A stretch of DNA of 64,000 nucleotides. It comes from Muribaculaceae bacterium. Lineage in GTDB: Bacteria > Bacteroidota > Bacteroidia > Bacteroidales > Muribaculaceae. Location of the stretch: NCBI GenBank assembly GCA_017409345.1, contig JAFQSX010000012.1, positions 1-64,000 on the forward strand, read 5' to 3'. Each line of letters opens with the position of its first letter. Position 1 is the first letter of the stretch. The notes below the pieces were generated by a model. The model ran no database searches and was not told the origin of the DNA. It saw only the letters and a list, made by a program, of their open reading frames with translations. This document shows positions 16,201 through 24,369 of this stretch, in pieces. The position numbers and the translations under genes were made by a program.

Positions 16201-17646
16201 ATGAGATTGAGGTTTTTCTTATTATTGGCAGTAGTATTGGCCGTTCCGGAGGTATCGGCATCGCAACTTGTGTCGCTTGATTCATGTCGTGCTATGGCGT
16301 TGCGTAATAACAAGCAGATGCTTATAAATGCCACTCGCATAGAGGCTGCAAAGTATAAAAAGAAAGAGGCACAAGCGGCTTATCTGCCGGGATTGGATTT
16401 TGCCGGGGGATACACCTATAATCAAAAGAATATTTCGGTGTTTGGCTCCGATCAATTGTTACCGGTAAAAACTTTTAACCCGGCAACAGGTAGTTATGAG
16501 TTTAGCATCGCTAAAAATCCTATTACGGGAGAGCCTATAACATCGCCCGATGGCACTCCGGTGCCACAAGAGGTCGCATTGATACCCAAAGAGGCGATGA
16601 CCTACGATATTCATAACGTGTTCTTCGGAGCATTGACATTGACTCAGCCGGTATATATGGGTGGGAAAATCAGGGCATTGAATCGCATAACTGATTATGC
16701 CGAACAGTTGGCTGTGGCAAAAGGTCAGAGCGACGCCGAGAATATAATCTATGATGTCGATGTGGCTTATTGGCAAGTGGTGTCTCTTGGTGCCAAGGAA
16801 CGTCTTGCTAAAGGGTATGTGGCATTACTTGATACTCTTAATCGAAATGTGCAAGCGATGATTAGTGAGGGAGTAGCCACGCCGAGCGATCGATTAATGG
16901 TAAATGTAAAGTTAAATCAGGCTCAAGTAGATCTCACAAAGGTAAAGAATGGAGTAACTTTATCACGAATGGCTCTTGCTCAATTATGTGGTTTGCCCAT
17001 TGATAGTGATTTGCATCTTGAAGATGAAAATAAAGAAAAATTATCAATAGTGATGCCTCAATCGGTGCAGTATGAGGATATGGAACAAGTGTATTCTCGT
17101 CGTCAGGATATTCGCCAACTTGAGATAGGTTCAAATATAGTACATCAACAATCAAAAGTGGAGTTGTCTTCAATGTTACCCAAACTATCGGTCATTGGTG
17201 CTTATTCGTTTAGTAATCCCAATATGTTTGACGGATTCAGCAAAAGTTTTGATGGCGCATTTTCAGTAGGAGTGATGGTGTCGGTACCTCTATGGCATTG
17301 GGGCGGAAATTATAACAAATATAAGGTGGCGCAAACACAAGAGACGATCATGCAACTAAATATTGCCGATGCCAAAGAAAAGATTGCCTTGCAAGTGCGC
17401 CAAGCATCGTTTAAAGCGCAAGAAGCCGTAAAAACTTATAAAATGACACTTGAAAATCTTGCAAGTGCCGATGAGAATCTTCGTCAAGCACAAATAGGCT
17501 TTCGCGAGGGTGTGATGACCATTGATAATGTAATGGAGGCACAGACGGCATGGCTCAAGGCAAACTCGGAATGTGTTGATGCTCAAATTGATGTGCAATT
17601 ATGTAATACATACTTGCAAAAGGTATTGGGATTGTTGTCATATTAG
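16201..17646 (+). CDS. TolC-family outer-membrane efflux protein
   Basis: 481 aa with a signal peptide (MRLRFFLLLAVVLAVPEVSA). It has the two OEP repeats of the TolC fold: SLDSCRAMALRNNKQML near the N-terminus, long coiled-coil helices, and a second copy around residue 280-470 with FREGVMTIDNVMEAQTAWLKA near the end. It forms the outer-membrane duct of a tripartite exporter. First gene of a four-gene operon: 15 bases separate it from the HlyD-like adaptor. Family call is firm; the transported substrate is unknown. Confidence 0.93.
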   Translation: MRLRFFLLLAVVLAVPEVSASQLVSLDSCRAMALRNNKQMLINATRIEAAKYKKKEAQAAYLPGLDFAGGYTYNQKNISVFGSDQLLPVKTFNPATGSYEFSIAKNPITGEPITSPDGTPVPQEVALIPKEAMTYDIHNVFFGALTLTQPVYMGGKIRALNRITDYAEQLAVAKGQSDAENIIYDVDVAYWQVVSLGAKERLAKGYVALLDTLNRNVQAMISEGVATPSDRLMVNVKLNQAQVDLTKVKNGVTLSRMALAQLCGLPIDSDLHLEDENKEKLSIVMPQSVQYEDMEQVYSRRQDIRQLEIGSNIVHQQSKVELSSMLPKLSVIGAYSFSNPNMFDGFSKSFDGAFSVGVMVSVPLWHWGGNYNKYKVAQTQETIMQLNIADAKEKIALQVRQASFKAQEAVKTYKMTLENLASADENLRQAQIGFREGVMTIDNVMEAQTAWLKANSECVDAQIDVQLCNTYLQKVLGLLSY

Positions 17647-17661
17647 AAAACGGAAAAAATT

Positions 17662-18663
17662 ATGGATACAAATCAAGAAAAAAGAGAAAACAAGGTATTG
17701 CTTATTTCGTTGGCAGTAATCATTTTAATGGTAGTGACGTTGGCTGTTATCGGATTTATGTTTATAAATGAGCCTACCGAGGTGGTGCAAGGTCAAGCCG
17801 AGGCTACGACCGTGAAGATATCGGGAAAATTGCCAGGACGCGTTGAAACATTCTATGTGCAAGAGGGTGACTCGGTCAAAGCCGGTGACACTTTGGTACA
17901 CATCCATTCATCGGTAGCAGAGGCCAAGTTGATGCAAGCACAAGCGATGACCACTGCTGCACAGGCACAAAATCGCAAGGTTGATGCCGGAGTGAGGACG
18001 CAAACGATACAGTCGGCTCAAGACTTGTGGAAACAAGCACAAGCGGCAAGTGAGATTGCGCGTAAAACATTTGAACGAATGGAATCGCTATACAAGCAAG
18101 GTGTTGTGTCGGCTCAAAAACGCGATGAGGCTCAAGCGGCCTATACCGCTGCTCAAGCAGGTGAAAGTGCGGCATTGAGTCAATATAATTTGGCAAAAAG
18201 TGGCGCTCAACAAGAGGACAAAACAAGTGCGGCTGCAATGGTGACTGTGGCTCGTGGAGGTGTGAAGGAAGTTGAGGCTGTGCTTGAAGATCAATTTTTG
18301 CTTGCTCCATGTGATGGTGTGATTGATGAAATATATCCTCAACAAGGCGAATTGGTGGCTCTTGGTGCCCCGATAATGAGCGTATTACAAGCCGATGACA
18401 AGTGGATAACTTTTAATGTGCGTGAAGAGTTGCTCAATGATATGCCAATGGGTAAAGAGATTGAGGTAATGATACCTGCTCTTGGTGATACTATTGTAAA
18501 AGCACGAGTGTATTATGTGCGTGATATGGGTGACTATGCTGTGTGGCGTGCCACAAAAGCAACAGGGGAATGGGATAGTCGCACATTCAAAATCAAAGCG
18601 CGCCCCACTGTAACTTTGCCTAATCTTCGTCCCGGAATGTCAATTATTTATCAGCCTAAATAG
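17662..18663 (+). CDS. HlyD-family periplasmic adaptor
   Basis: 333 aa. One N-terminal membrane anchor (~14-34, LLISLAVIILMVVTLAVIGFMF), then the split lipoyl domain: first half VKISGKLPGRVETFYVQEGDSVKAG, second half FLLAPCDGVIDEIYPQQGELVALG. Between them lies a long Ala/Gln-rich hairpin (AKLMQAQAMTTAAQAQN), and a beta-barrel domain follows. It bridges the TolC-like duct at 16201 and the inner-membrane permeases at 18673 and 19841. Confidence 0.93.
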   Translation: MDTNQEKRENKVLLISLAVIILMVVTLAVIGFMFINEPTEVVQGQAEATTVKISGKLPGRVETFYVQEGDSVKAGDTLVHIHSSVAEAKLMQAQAMTTAAQAQNRKVDAGVRTQTIQSAQDLWKQAQAASEIARKTFERMESLYKQGVVSAQKRDEAQAAYTAAQAGESAALSQYNLAKSGAQQEDKTSAAAMVTVARGGVKEVEAVLEDQFLLAPCDGVIDEIYPQQGELVALGAPIMSVLQADDKWITFNVREELLNDMPMGKEIEVMIPALGDTIVKARVYYVRDMGDYAVWRATKATGEWDSRTFKIKARPTVTLPNLRPGMSIIYQPK

Positions 18664-18672
18664 ATTGTATTA

Positions 18673-19830
18673 ATGGCATTGTGGACGATAATAAAGAGAG
18701 AAGTGCGACGACTTGCGAGCCGTCCCATATATCTGTTGTCAATGGTGATTGTTCCCATTGCTTGTGCTCTCTTTTTTGTGTCGTTACTTGATGAAGGATT
18801 ACCGACAAAGGTCCCTACGGCAGTAGTGGATAAAGACAACTCTGCTTTGTCGCGCCAAATGATTCGCGACCTTGATGCAACGCAGTTGCTGGCTATCAAT
18901 AGCCGTTATAATAGTTATCATGATGCACTTGAGGCTGTGAGGCGAGGGGAGATATATGGTTTTTTTGTCGTTCCCGATGATTTTGAAAAAAATGCCATAG
19001 CGGGTAACTCTCCCACGATAACATATTATTGTAATATGGCATATTTTATTCCCGGAACTTTGACATTTAAGGGCTTTAAGACCATTGCTGTGAGTACAAC
19101 AGGCTCAATGGCAACGATGCAACTTGTGTCGGCAGGAATGGATAGTGAATCGGTGGGAGCATTGATACAACCTTTAGCGATTCAGGACCACCCTATGGGC
19201 AATCCGTGGAGCAATTATTCGATATATCTATGTAATTCGTTTGCGCCCGGAGTGTTGGCTTTGATGATTATGCTCGTTACGGTGTTTTCAATATGTGAGG
19301 AGATGAAGCGAGGCACATCGATAGAGTGGATTAAACTGTCGCAAGACTCTATTATTGTGGCATTATTGGGTAAGATGTTACCACACACGGCAATATTCTC
19401 AATGGTAGGAATATTTATCCAATCGTTATTCTTTGGATATAATCATTATCCTCTTAATTGCTCAATATGGGTAATGATATGCGCTATGATGATGTTTGTA
19501 GTTGCTTGTCAAGCCTTTGCTTTGATTGTTTGTTGTGTGTTGCCCAATTTGCGATTGGCATTGAGTGTTGTATCGTTGTTTGGAGTATTGTCGTTCTCCA
19601 TTACGGGATTTTCGTTCCCTCTTGAGGATATGTATGGAGCAGTGGCGATATTCAGTCACATTGTGCCGGTGCGATACTACTTCTTGATATATATAGATCA
19701 AGCCCTTAATGGCATTGCATTATATTATTCGCGGTGGTATTTTGTGGCATTGGCAATATTCCCTCTTATAGCCACAACAATGCTTTGGCGATTGAAAAAA
19801 GCGTGTAAAAATCCGGTATATGTGCCTTAA
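18673..19830 (+). CDS. ABC-2 type permease (YhhJ/YbhR-like), first copy
   Basis: 385 aa. One N-terminal membrane helix (~18-40), a ~130-residue periplasmic domain beginning GLPTKVPTAVVDKDNSALSR, and five C-terminal helices from ~185. This is the ABC2_membrane_3 layout of YbhS/YbhR/YhhJ proteins. No nucleotide-binding domain is fused to it and no ABC ATPase gene is next to it, as is common for this operon type in Bacteroidetes. It probably forms a heterodimer with the paralogue that starts 10 bases after its stop. Confidence 0.92.
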   Translation: MALWTIIKREVRRLASRPIYLLSMVIVPIACALFFVSLLDEGLPTKVPTAVVDKDNSALSRQMIRDLDATQLLAINSRYNSYHDALEAVRRGEIYGFFVVPDDFEKNAIAGNSPTITYYCNMAYFIPGTLTFKGFKTIAVSTTGSMATMQLVSAGMDSESVGALIQPLAIQDHPMGNPWSNYSIYLCNSFAPGVLALMIMLVTVFSICEEMKRGTSIEWIKLSQDSIIVALLGKMLPHTAIFSMVGIFIQSLFFGYNHYPLNCSIWVMICAMMMFVVACQAFALIVCCVLPNLRLALSVVSLFGVLSFSITGFSFPLEDMYGAVAIFSHIVPVRYYFLIYIDQALNGIALYYSRWYFVALAIFPLIATTMLWRLKKACKNPVYVP

Positions 19831-19840
19831 ATAAGAAGCA

Positions 19841-21010
19841 ATGAGAAAAGTTGTGAAATACATAATATCGTGGTTTATATCACTGTTTCGTGTGTGGCGG
19901 AGGGAATTCTATCTTGTCACGCATGATGCCGGCGTAATGCTCTTTTTCGTTGCTCTACCGTTGTTTTATCCTGTGGCTTACACTCTCATATATAATCCCG
20001 AATTGGTTGAAGAGGTGCCGTTTTGTGTCGTTGATGACTCTCGTTCTCCACAAAGTCGTGAACTAGTGCGAATGGCCGATGCCACTCAATCAATGCAACT
20101 CATCGGATATGCTTCGGATATGAACGAAGCACGGCGGTGGATGAATGAAAAAGCGTGCTATGGAATAATGCTTATTCCGAGCGACTATTCCGTGAAAATC
20201 GAAACTCATCAGCAAGCAGTGGTGCCGTTTTATTACGAAATGAGTCTATTGATGCGATATCGCACCTTTATGAGCGCGCTCACTGATATTCAGATGGCTG
20301 TAGGGGCCGAGGAACGACAAAGATTGATAGCTGAAGCCGGCGATGCAGTTGCCGGACTTGATGTGTCGGCTATCGATTCTCAAGCATTCTTTCTTGGGGA
20401 TGTGACACAAGGATTTGCATCGTTTGTGATTCCAGGCATATTGATACTTATCATTCAACAAAGTATGATACTCGGCATTGCTATGCTTGGTGGTACCTCG
20501 CGCGACCGCCGACGGCTAAATGGGGGTGTTGACCCTCTCGCCATTGAAGCCCCGGCAGTAGCAACGGTGATAGGAAAAGTGTTGTGCTATATCCTAATAT
20601 ATACACCGCTCACATTGTATATGTTACATTATGTGCCACTAATGTTTGGGTTGCCACATAGTGGATGTGCCATTGACTACCTATTGTTTATCGTGCCATT
20701 ACTGCTTGCTTCGGCATTTATGGGAATGGTAATGCAAGTATTTGTTAGTGAGCGAGAAACCTCATTGTTGGTAGTAGTGTTCACCTCATTGATATTCCTA
20801 TTCCTTTCGGGACTCACCTGGCCACGCTACGCCATGGACTTCCCCTGGCGCGAACTTGGCGACATAATCCCTGCTACATGGGGCGTGGAAGGCTTTGTCA
20901 ACATCAACTCCAACGGCGCCACACTCTCCCATGCCCAAATCCCCTACACAATGCTCTGGCGCCTCACCACCATCTACTTCCTCCTCGCATGCCTGTTGTG
21001 GAAAAAATGA
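19841..21010 (+). CDS. ABC-2 type permease, second copy
   Basis: 389 aa with the same layout as its upstream neighbour: one N-terminal helix (~30-50), a periplasmic domain starting EEVPFCVVDDSRSPQSRELV, and five C-terminal helices. The conserved pair (PTAVVDKDNS / PFCVVDDSRS) shows they are paralogues. It closes the tolC-hlyD-permease-permease operon. A drug, dye or peptidic export role is typical of the family; energy coupling is unexplained locally. The last ~200 bases are visibly more GC-rich than the rest. Confidence 0.92.
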   Translation: MRKVVKYIISWFISLFRVWRREFYLVTHDAGVMLFFVALPLFYPVAYTLIYNPELVEEVPFCVVDDSRSPQSRELVRMADATQSMQLIGYASDMNEARRWMNEKACYGIMLIPSDYSVKIETHQQAVVPFYYEMSLLMRYRTFMSALTDIQMAVGAEERQRLIAEAGDAVAGLDVSAIDSQAFFLGDVTQGFASFVIPGILILIIQQSMILGIAMLGGTSRDRRRLNGGVDPLAIEAPAVATVIGKVLCYILIYTPLTLYMLHYVPLMFGLPHSGCAIDYLLFIVPLLLASAFMGMVMQVFVSERETSLLVVVFTSLIFLFLSGLTWPRYAMDFPWRELGDIIPATWGVEGFVNINSNGATLSHAQIPYTMLWRLTTIYFLLACLLWKK

Positions 21011-21065
21011 CGAAGATGACATTTGGTGCGATTTACGAATAATAAAGCTAGTTTTCTATTGTTGG

Positions 21066-21893
21066 CTAATCATATTTAAGCATCTCTGCTAATTGAATGA
21101 AATAGTCGTTTGACCAAATATCAAGTTCTTTAGGATTGCGAACGAATGGCAATACATCGGCTTTTACTTGTGAGATGTCGGCTGTAGCAAGACGATCCAA
21201 GAGTTTTGCCTTGAATGATTCGTGAGTGATATTTTCTTTATTGAATTGTCGGCAACGTTCTGTCAAATGTGCGAAGTCAAGAGCAATATTGTGTCGTACA
21301 TACCACTCAAAGTCATACCAATCACGTCCCTTAACTCGATTCTTCCACGCTCGGTAAACTAATGCGTGCATTTTACCGGCAAACAAATCGGGTAATGTAA
21401 AGCAGCGCGTCATAAATGAGTGTGGTTGAAGAAGTAGTTTTTGCTCGGTCTTAAAGTTCAATGGAGGGCAAGTGTCAACTTCAATTTTTATCTTAATTGA
21501 CTTCTCTGTTTGGAATGTAATGTCATATACATCTGTATTATCCTTAAGAAATGCCGATTCTACCTTGCCAAAATTTCTCTTATCTTTCTTCTTGATTTCC
21601 ACTTCACGGCCCACCATAGCAAAGGCGTCAATTATAGCAGGAAAATATTTTGTAAAATCAAAATTTTCATCTTGCGTAAGTAACGAGAAATCCATATCCT
21701 CGCTAAATCGTTGCAAACCATGAAATATTCTCAAGCAAGTTCCTCCATAGAATGCTGCTGATTCAAAAAAACCTCCTGCATATAGGCCTGCAAGTATTAC
21801 TTGTTGGTTAACTTCAAATATGGCATTTCTTTTATGTTGCTCTGTTGTCAAATCATAATGAGACAACATGTTATCAAAAATTTCATTCTTCAT
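21066..21893 (-). CDS. AbiEii/AbiGii-type nucleotidyltransferase toxin
   Basis: 275 aa. Motif GGT at residues 50-52 followed by RFSEDMDFSLL (Asp66, Asp68) is the nucleotidyltransferase core of the AbiEii family. The C-terminal helical part (PDLFAGKMHALVYRAWKNRVKGRDWYDFEWYV) is also characteristic. AbiEii enzymes transfer nucleotides and halt growth; the pair acts as a type IV toxin-antitoxin and phage-abortive system. Its start overlaps the antitoxin stop by 4 bases (21890-21893), so translation is coupled. Assignment is strong; defence activity in this host is inference. Confidence 0.93.
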   Translation of the reverse strand: MKNEIFDNMLSHYDLTTEQHKRNAIFEVNQQVILAGLYAGGFFESAAFYGGTCLRIFHGLQRFSEDMDFSLLTQDENFDFTKYFPAIIDAFAMVGREVEIKKKDKRNFGKVESAFLKDNTDVYDITFQTEKSIKIKIEVDTCPPLNFKTEQKLLLQPHSFMTRCFTLPDLFAGKMHALVYRAWKNRVKGRDWYDFEWYVRHNIALDFAHLTERCRQFNKENITHESFKAKLLDRLATADISQVKADVLPFVRNPKELDIWSNDYFIQLAEMLKYD

Positions 21894-22516
21894 TGTCTGA
21901 GAAATTTAAGTAGTGTTGTAATGGATTCAGTTTTCTTGCCAACCTTGATATAATCTTCTAATATATTAGTGTCAAACTTGAAAAATTCATCAATGTCCAT
22001 ACGAATGTCTTGTTCCAAATAAATCTCAACATCTTTCTTGTAACGAAGATTTACCATTGACGAATTGGCAATCAAATCACACAAAGCCTTTTCAGGTGAT
22101 GCAATTAAGAAAGCGAAGTCACCCTTATGCTCACTTCTAATTCCAACTGAAAAAGCCTTCTTTGAAATTTGCTTATAATCATAAAGTCCGATTGGTGTTT
22201 CAAAACTACGTGAATGCTTTATTGTCATAGATTGGTGCGTATAAACAGCTTCAGGGATAAGCCCATAGTATCGAAGTGCAGATGACATTGATACGTATGA
22301 TGGTGTATAGAGATGATTCGCAATCAATTCACTTGAAAGAGTCTTTCCTGTATGTTTGGGATTTACCACATAAAGCCCTCTTTTTAGCCTTATGAGATAA
22401 CCATTCTTCTCAAGCCAAATAACTTTCTTATCTGCCGACTTTAGTTCCGGATACATCGATTCAATGATTGACGTAGTAATCGGAACTGCTCCTATTTCAC
22501 TTAATTGTCTATTCAT
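21890..22516 (-). CDS. AbiEi-type antitoxin / transcriptional regulator
   Basis: 208 aa. The N-terminal winged-helix domain (SEIGAVPITTSIIESMYPELKSADKKVIWLEKNGYLIRLKRGLYVV) and the segment SYVSMSSALRYYGLIPEAVY are typical of AbiEi antitoxins, which neutralise AbiEii and repress their own operon. The gene is upstream of the toxin and overlaps it by 4 bases. A -7 box at 22521-22528 ends only 4 bases from the ATG, so the mRNA may be leaderless, and a 16-bp inverted repeat at 22527-22542/22570-22585 is a likely operator. Confidence 0.9.
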   Translation of the reverse strand: MNRQLSEIGAVPITTSIIESMYPELKSADKKVIWLEKNGYLIRLKRGLYVVNPKHTGKTLSSELIANHLYTPSYVSMSSALRYYGLIPEAVYTHQSMTIKHSRSFETPIGLYDYKQISKKAFSVGIRSEHKGDFAFLIASPEKALCDLIANSSMVNLRYKKDVEIYLEQDIRMDIDEFFKFDTNILEDYIKVGKKTESITTLLKFLRQ

Positions 22517-22520
22517 AGCG

Positions 22521-22585
22521 CAAAAATAGTAAAATTTTGAACAATAAAAGAATTTTTACTTCCTTTTCTGTTCAATTTTTTACTA
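22521..22585 (-). promoter_or_regulatory. AbiE operon promoter with inverted-repeat operator
   Basis: Minus-strand TATTTTTG (22521-22528) overlaps one arm of an imperfect inverted repeat: TAGTAAAATTTTGAAC at 22527-22542 and GTTCAATTTTTTACTA at 22570-22585 (14 of 16 positions complementary). AbiEi antitoxins of characterised systems bind paired inverted repeats at their promoter, so autoregulation is expected. Confidence 0.65.
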
Positions 22586-22838
22586 TTATGGCAATTAATA
22601 CACATTGCCACAAAATCCAATAAAATATTAAAATGCCACCAACGTGCAAAGCACATGAATGCGCAGCGATTGCAACCTTTAACTCACCGATGCTTGACCG
22701 AGGTAATAATCGCATAGTTGAGGGCATTAGTCCGAACCCTCAGGATTTGATGCCATCTTCTGAGTGTAAAGAATTTGTTTTCTCCCTACTTTTTTCGGGA
22801 AATGTTGTGTTTTTTCCCTACTTTTTGTGATTTTCACC
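22586..22838. other. Intergenic region with three direct CCCTACTTTTT repeats
   Basis: No gene seen. CCCTACTTTTT occurs three times at about 22786, 22817 and 22838, the last overlapping the queG stop. The middle part (22633-22760) resembles relic intergenic DNA I have seen in other Bacteroidetes but cannot name. Confidence 0.4.
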
Positions 22839-23762
22839 CTACTTTTTTGAGCAGTGGCGGTTGTTGCGTTGTAGGCCGGCGAGTTTTGTGCGTTTAATGG
22901 CTGAGTGGCGGAATATGCGTGAGAATTCCTCTTGGGTCATTGTGTCGATATCGTCGTGGGTGAGATTGAGGATTTCTTTGCGTGGTAGGAATTCTGCAAT
23001 ATTGGTAGTGGGTACGTTGAGGTTGTGAGGGCATACACTTTGACACACATCGCAGCCATATACTCGATTCCCAAGGTCGAGGTCATCGGGGAGATCTCCA
23101 CGATATTCGATAGAGAGATAGGAATGGCATTTTCGTGCATCAATAGGGCCGTTTAGAGAAATGGCTTTGCCGGGGCAGTGGCGAATACATGCGTTGCAAC
23201 CCATGCAGTTGAGTGTGCAAGGTTCGTCGGGCTGAAATTCGACCGATGATAGAATTATCCCTATAAACACATATGAGCCAATTTGAGGCACGATAAGCAT
23301 TTTATTGCGACCAATAAATCCCACACCGGCTTGTTGCGCCCAATAGCGTTCAAAGATGGGTGCGGTGTCAACACACACACGAGTCACGCCGCCCCATTTT
23401 TCTTGGATAAAAGAGGCGAGGAGGGAGAGCCTTTCGCGCACTACCTCATGATAATCATCTCCTAAAGAATATGCTGCAAATTGAGGATTATCGGAAGGTG
23501 TTTTAATGGGGGAATGGTAATTGAATGCCGCAACAATTATTGATTGTGTGCCGGGAAGTAATCCTTGGGGATTGAGGCGTATCTCTTTGTATTTTGCCAT
23601 ATACGCCATTTCGCCGTGTTTTTCGGCGTCAATCCACTGCTGATAGGTATTTATTACTTCGGGAGGAATGGCGTGATTACAGGCAATCCCAAGTGCCGAA
23701 ATTTGCAACTCTTGAGCAAGAGAATACAAATCATTACTACATGGGGATTGGGAGGATTTCAT
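22839..23762 (-). CDS. queG: Epoxyqueuosine reductase QueG
   Basis: About 308 aa from the ATG at 23762 (MKSSQSPCSNDLY); a longer frame to 23804 would overlap the upstream gene more. Two 4Fe-4S clusters are visible: CTLNCMGCNACIRHCPGKA and CDVCQSVCPHN. Sequence around PIFERYWAQQAGVGFIGRN matches the cobalamin-dependent QueG family, which reduces epoxyqueuosine to queuosine in tRNA as the last step of Q synthesis. A cytoplasmic enzyme. It overlaps the deacetylase gene by 26 bases and is the third gene of a minus-strand operon with 24370 and 23737. Identification is firm. Confidence 0.93.
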   Translation of the reverse strand: MKSSQSPCSNDLYSLAQELQISALGIACNHAIPPEVINTYQQWIDAEKHGEMAYMAKYKEIRLNPQGLLPGTQSIIVAAFNYHSPIKTPSDNPQFAAYSLGDDYHEVVRERLSLLASFIQEKWGGVTRVCVDTAPIFERYWAQQAGVGFIGRNKMLIVPQIGSYVFIGIILSSVEFQPDEPCTLNCMGCNACIRHCPGKAISLNGPIDARKCHSYLSIEYRGDLPDDLDLGNRVYGCDVCQSVCPHNLNVPTTNIAEFLPRKEILNLTHDDIDTMTQEEFSRIFRHSAIKRTKLAGLQRNNRHCSKK

Positions 23763-24354
23763 AACCTTCGGATTTGAGCCATTCGATGGCTTTTGGTAAG
23801 GCATATTTCAGGTTGTGCTCGGCTCTCAAGGAATCGTGAAATACGATTATTGAACCATTTCGTACATAATGTCGCACATTTGCGAGCACTTCTTCTCCGT
23901 TGAGTTTATAACTATAATCGCGAGTCACAAGGTCATACATCACAATGTTGTAACGGTCTTTAATTGCCTTTGCTTGTGACCAACGCATAAGCCCATGTGG
24001 AGGGCGAAATAGAGTAGAGTCGATGTAGTCGTTGGCTTCGGTTATATCTCGCATGTAGCGTAGTGTCGTAACCTTAAATCCTTGCAGATGGTGCATAGTG
24101 TGATTGCCATAACTATGTCCACGCTTTTTAATCTCTTCTACCAACCAAGGGTGTCGGCGAGCATTGTCGCCTACCATAAAGAAAGTTGCTTTGATATCAT
24201 ATTTATCGAGTGTATCCAATACCCAAGGAGTAACCTCGGGTATTGGACCATCGTCGAATGTGAGATATACCACACGTTGCTTTTTGCGTTTTATACGCCA
24301 TATTGCCTCGGGGAAGAGGATGCGATATAGCAATGGTGGTTGTTCGATTAACAT
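23737..24354 (-). CDS. Polysaccharide deacetylase (NodB domain)
   Basis: 205 aa. The NodB catalytic motifs are all present: TFDDGP with the two Asp residues, the zinc His pair in GNHTMHH, and RPPHG (about residue 123). The family removes N- or O-acetyl groups from cell-surface polysaccharides, peptidoglycan or chitin-like substrates. No signal peptide is evident, though MLIEQPPLLYRILFPEAIW may be a weak membrane-associated start, so location is uncertain. It follows the DUF2723 gene by 15 bases and overlaps queG. Confidence 0.92.
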   Translation of the reverse strand: MLIEQPPLLYRILFPEAIWRIKRKKQRVVYLTFDDGPIPEVTPWVLDTLDKYDIKATFFMVGDNARRHPWLVEEIKKRGHSYGNHTMHHLQGFKVTTLRYMRDITEANDYIDSTLFRPPHGLMRWSQAKAIKDRYNIVMYDLVTRDYSYKLNGEEVLANVRHYVRNGSIIVFHDSLRAEHNLKYALPKAIEWLKSEGYEILPIPM

Positions 24355-24369
24355 ATTGATTAAACCTGA

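Noticed and set aside
22633-22830. 65-codon plus-strand frame beside queG
   Set aside because: No start signal or recognisable protein; the sequence looks like dispersed intergenic debris.
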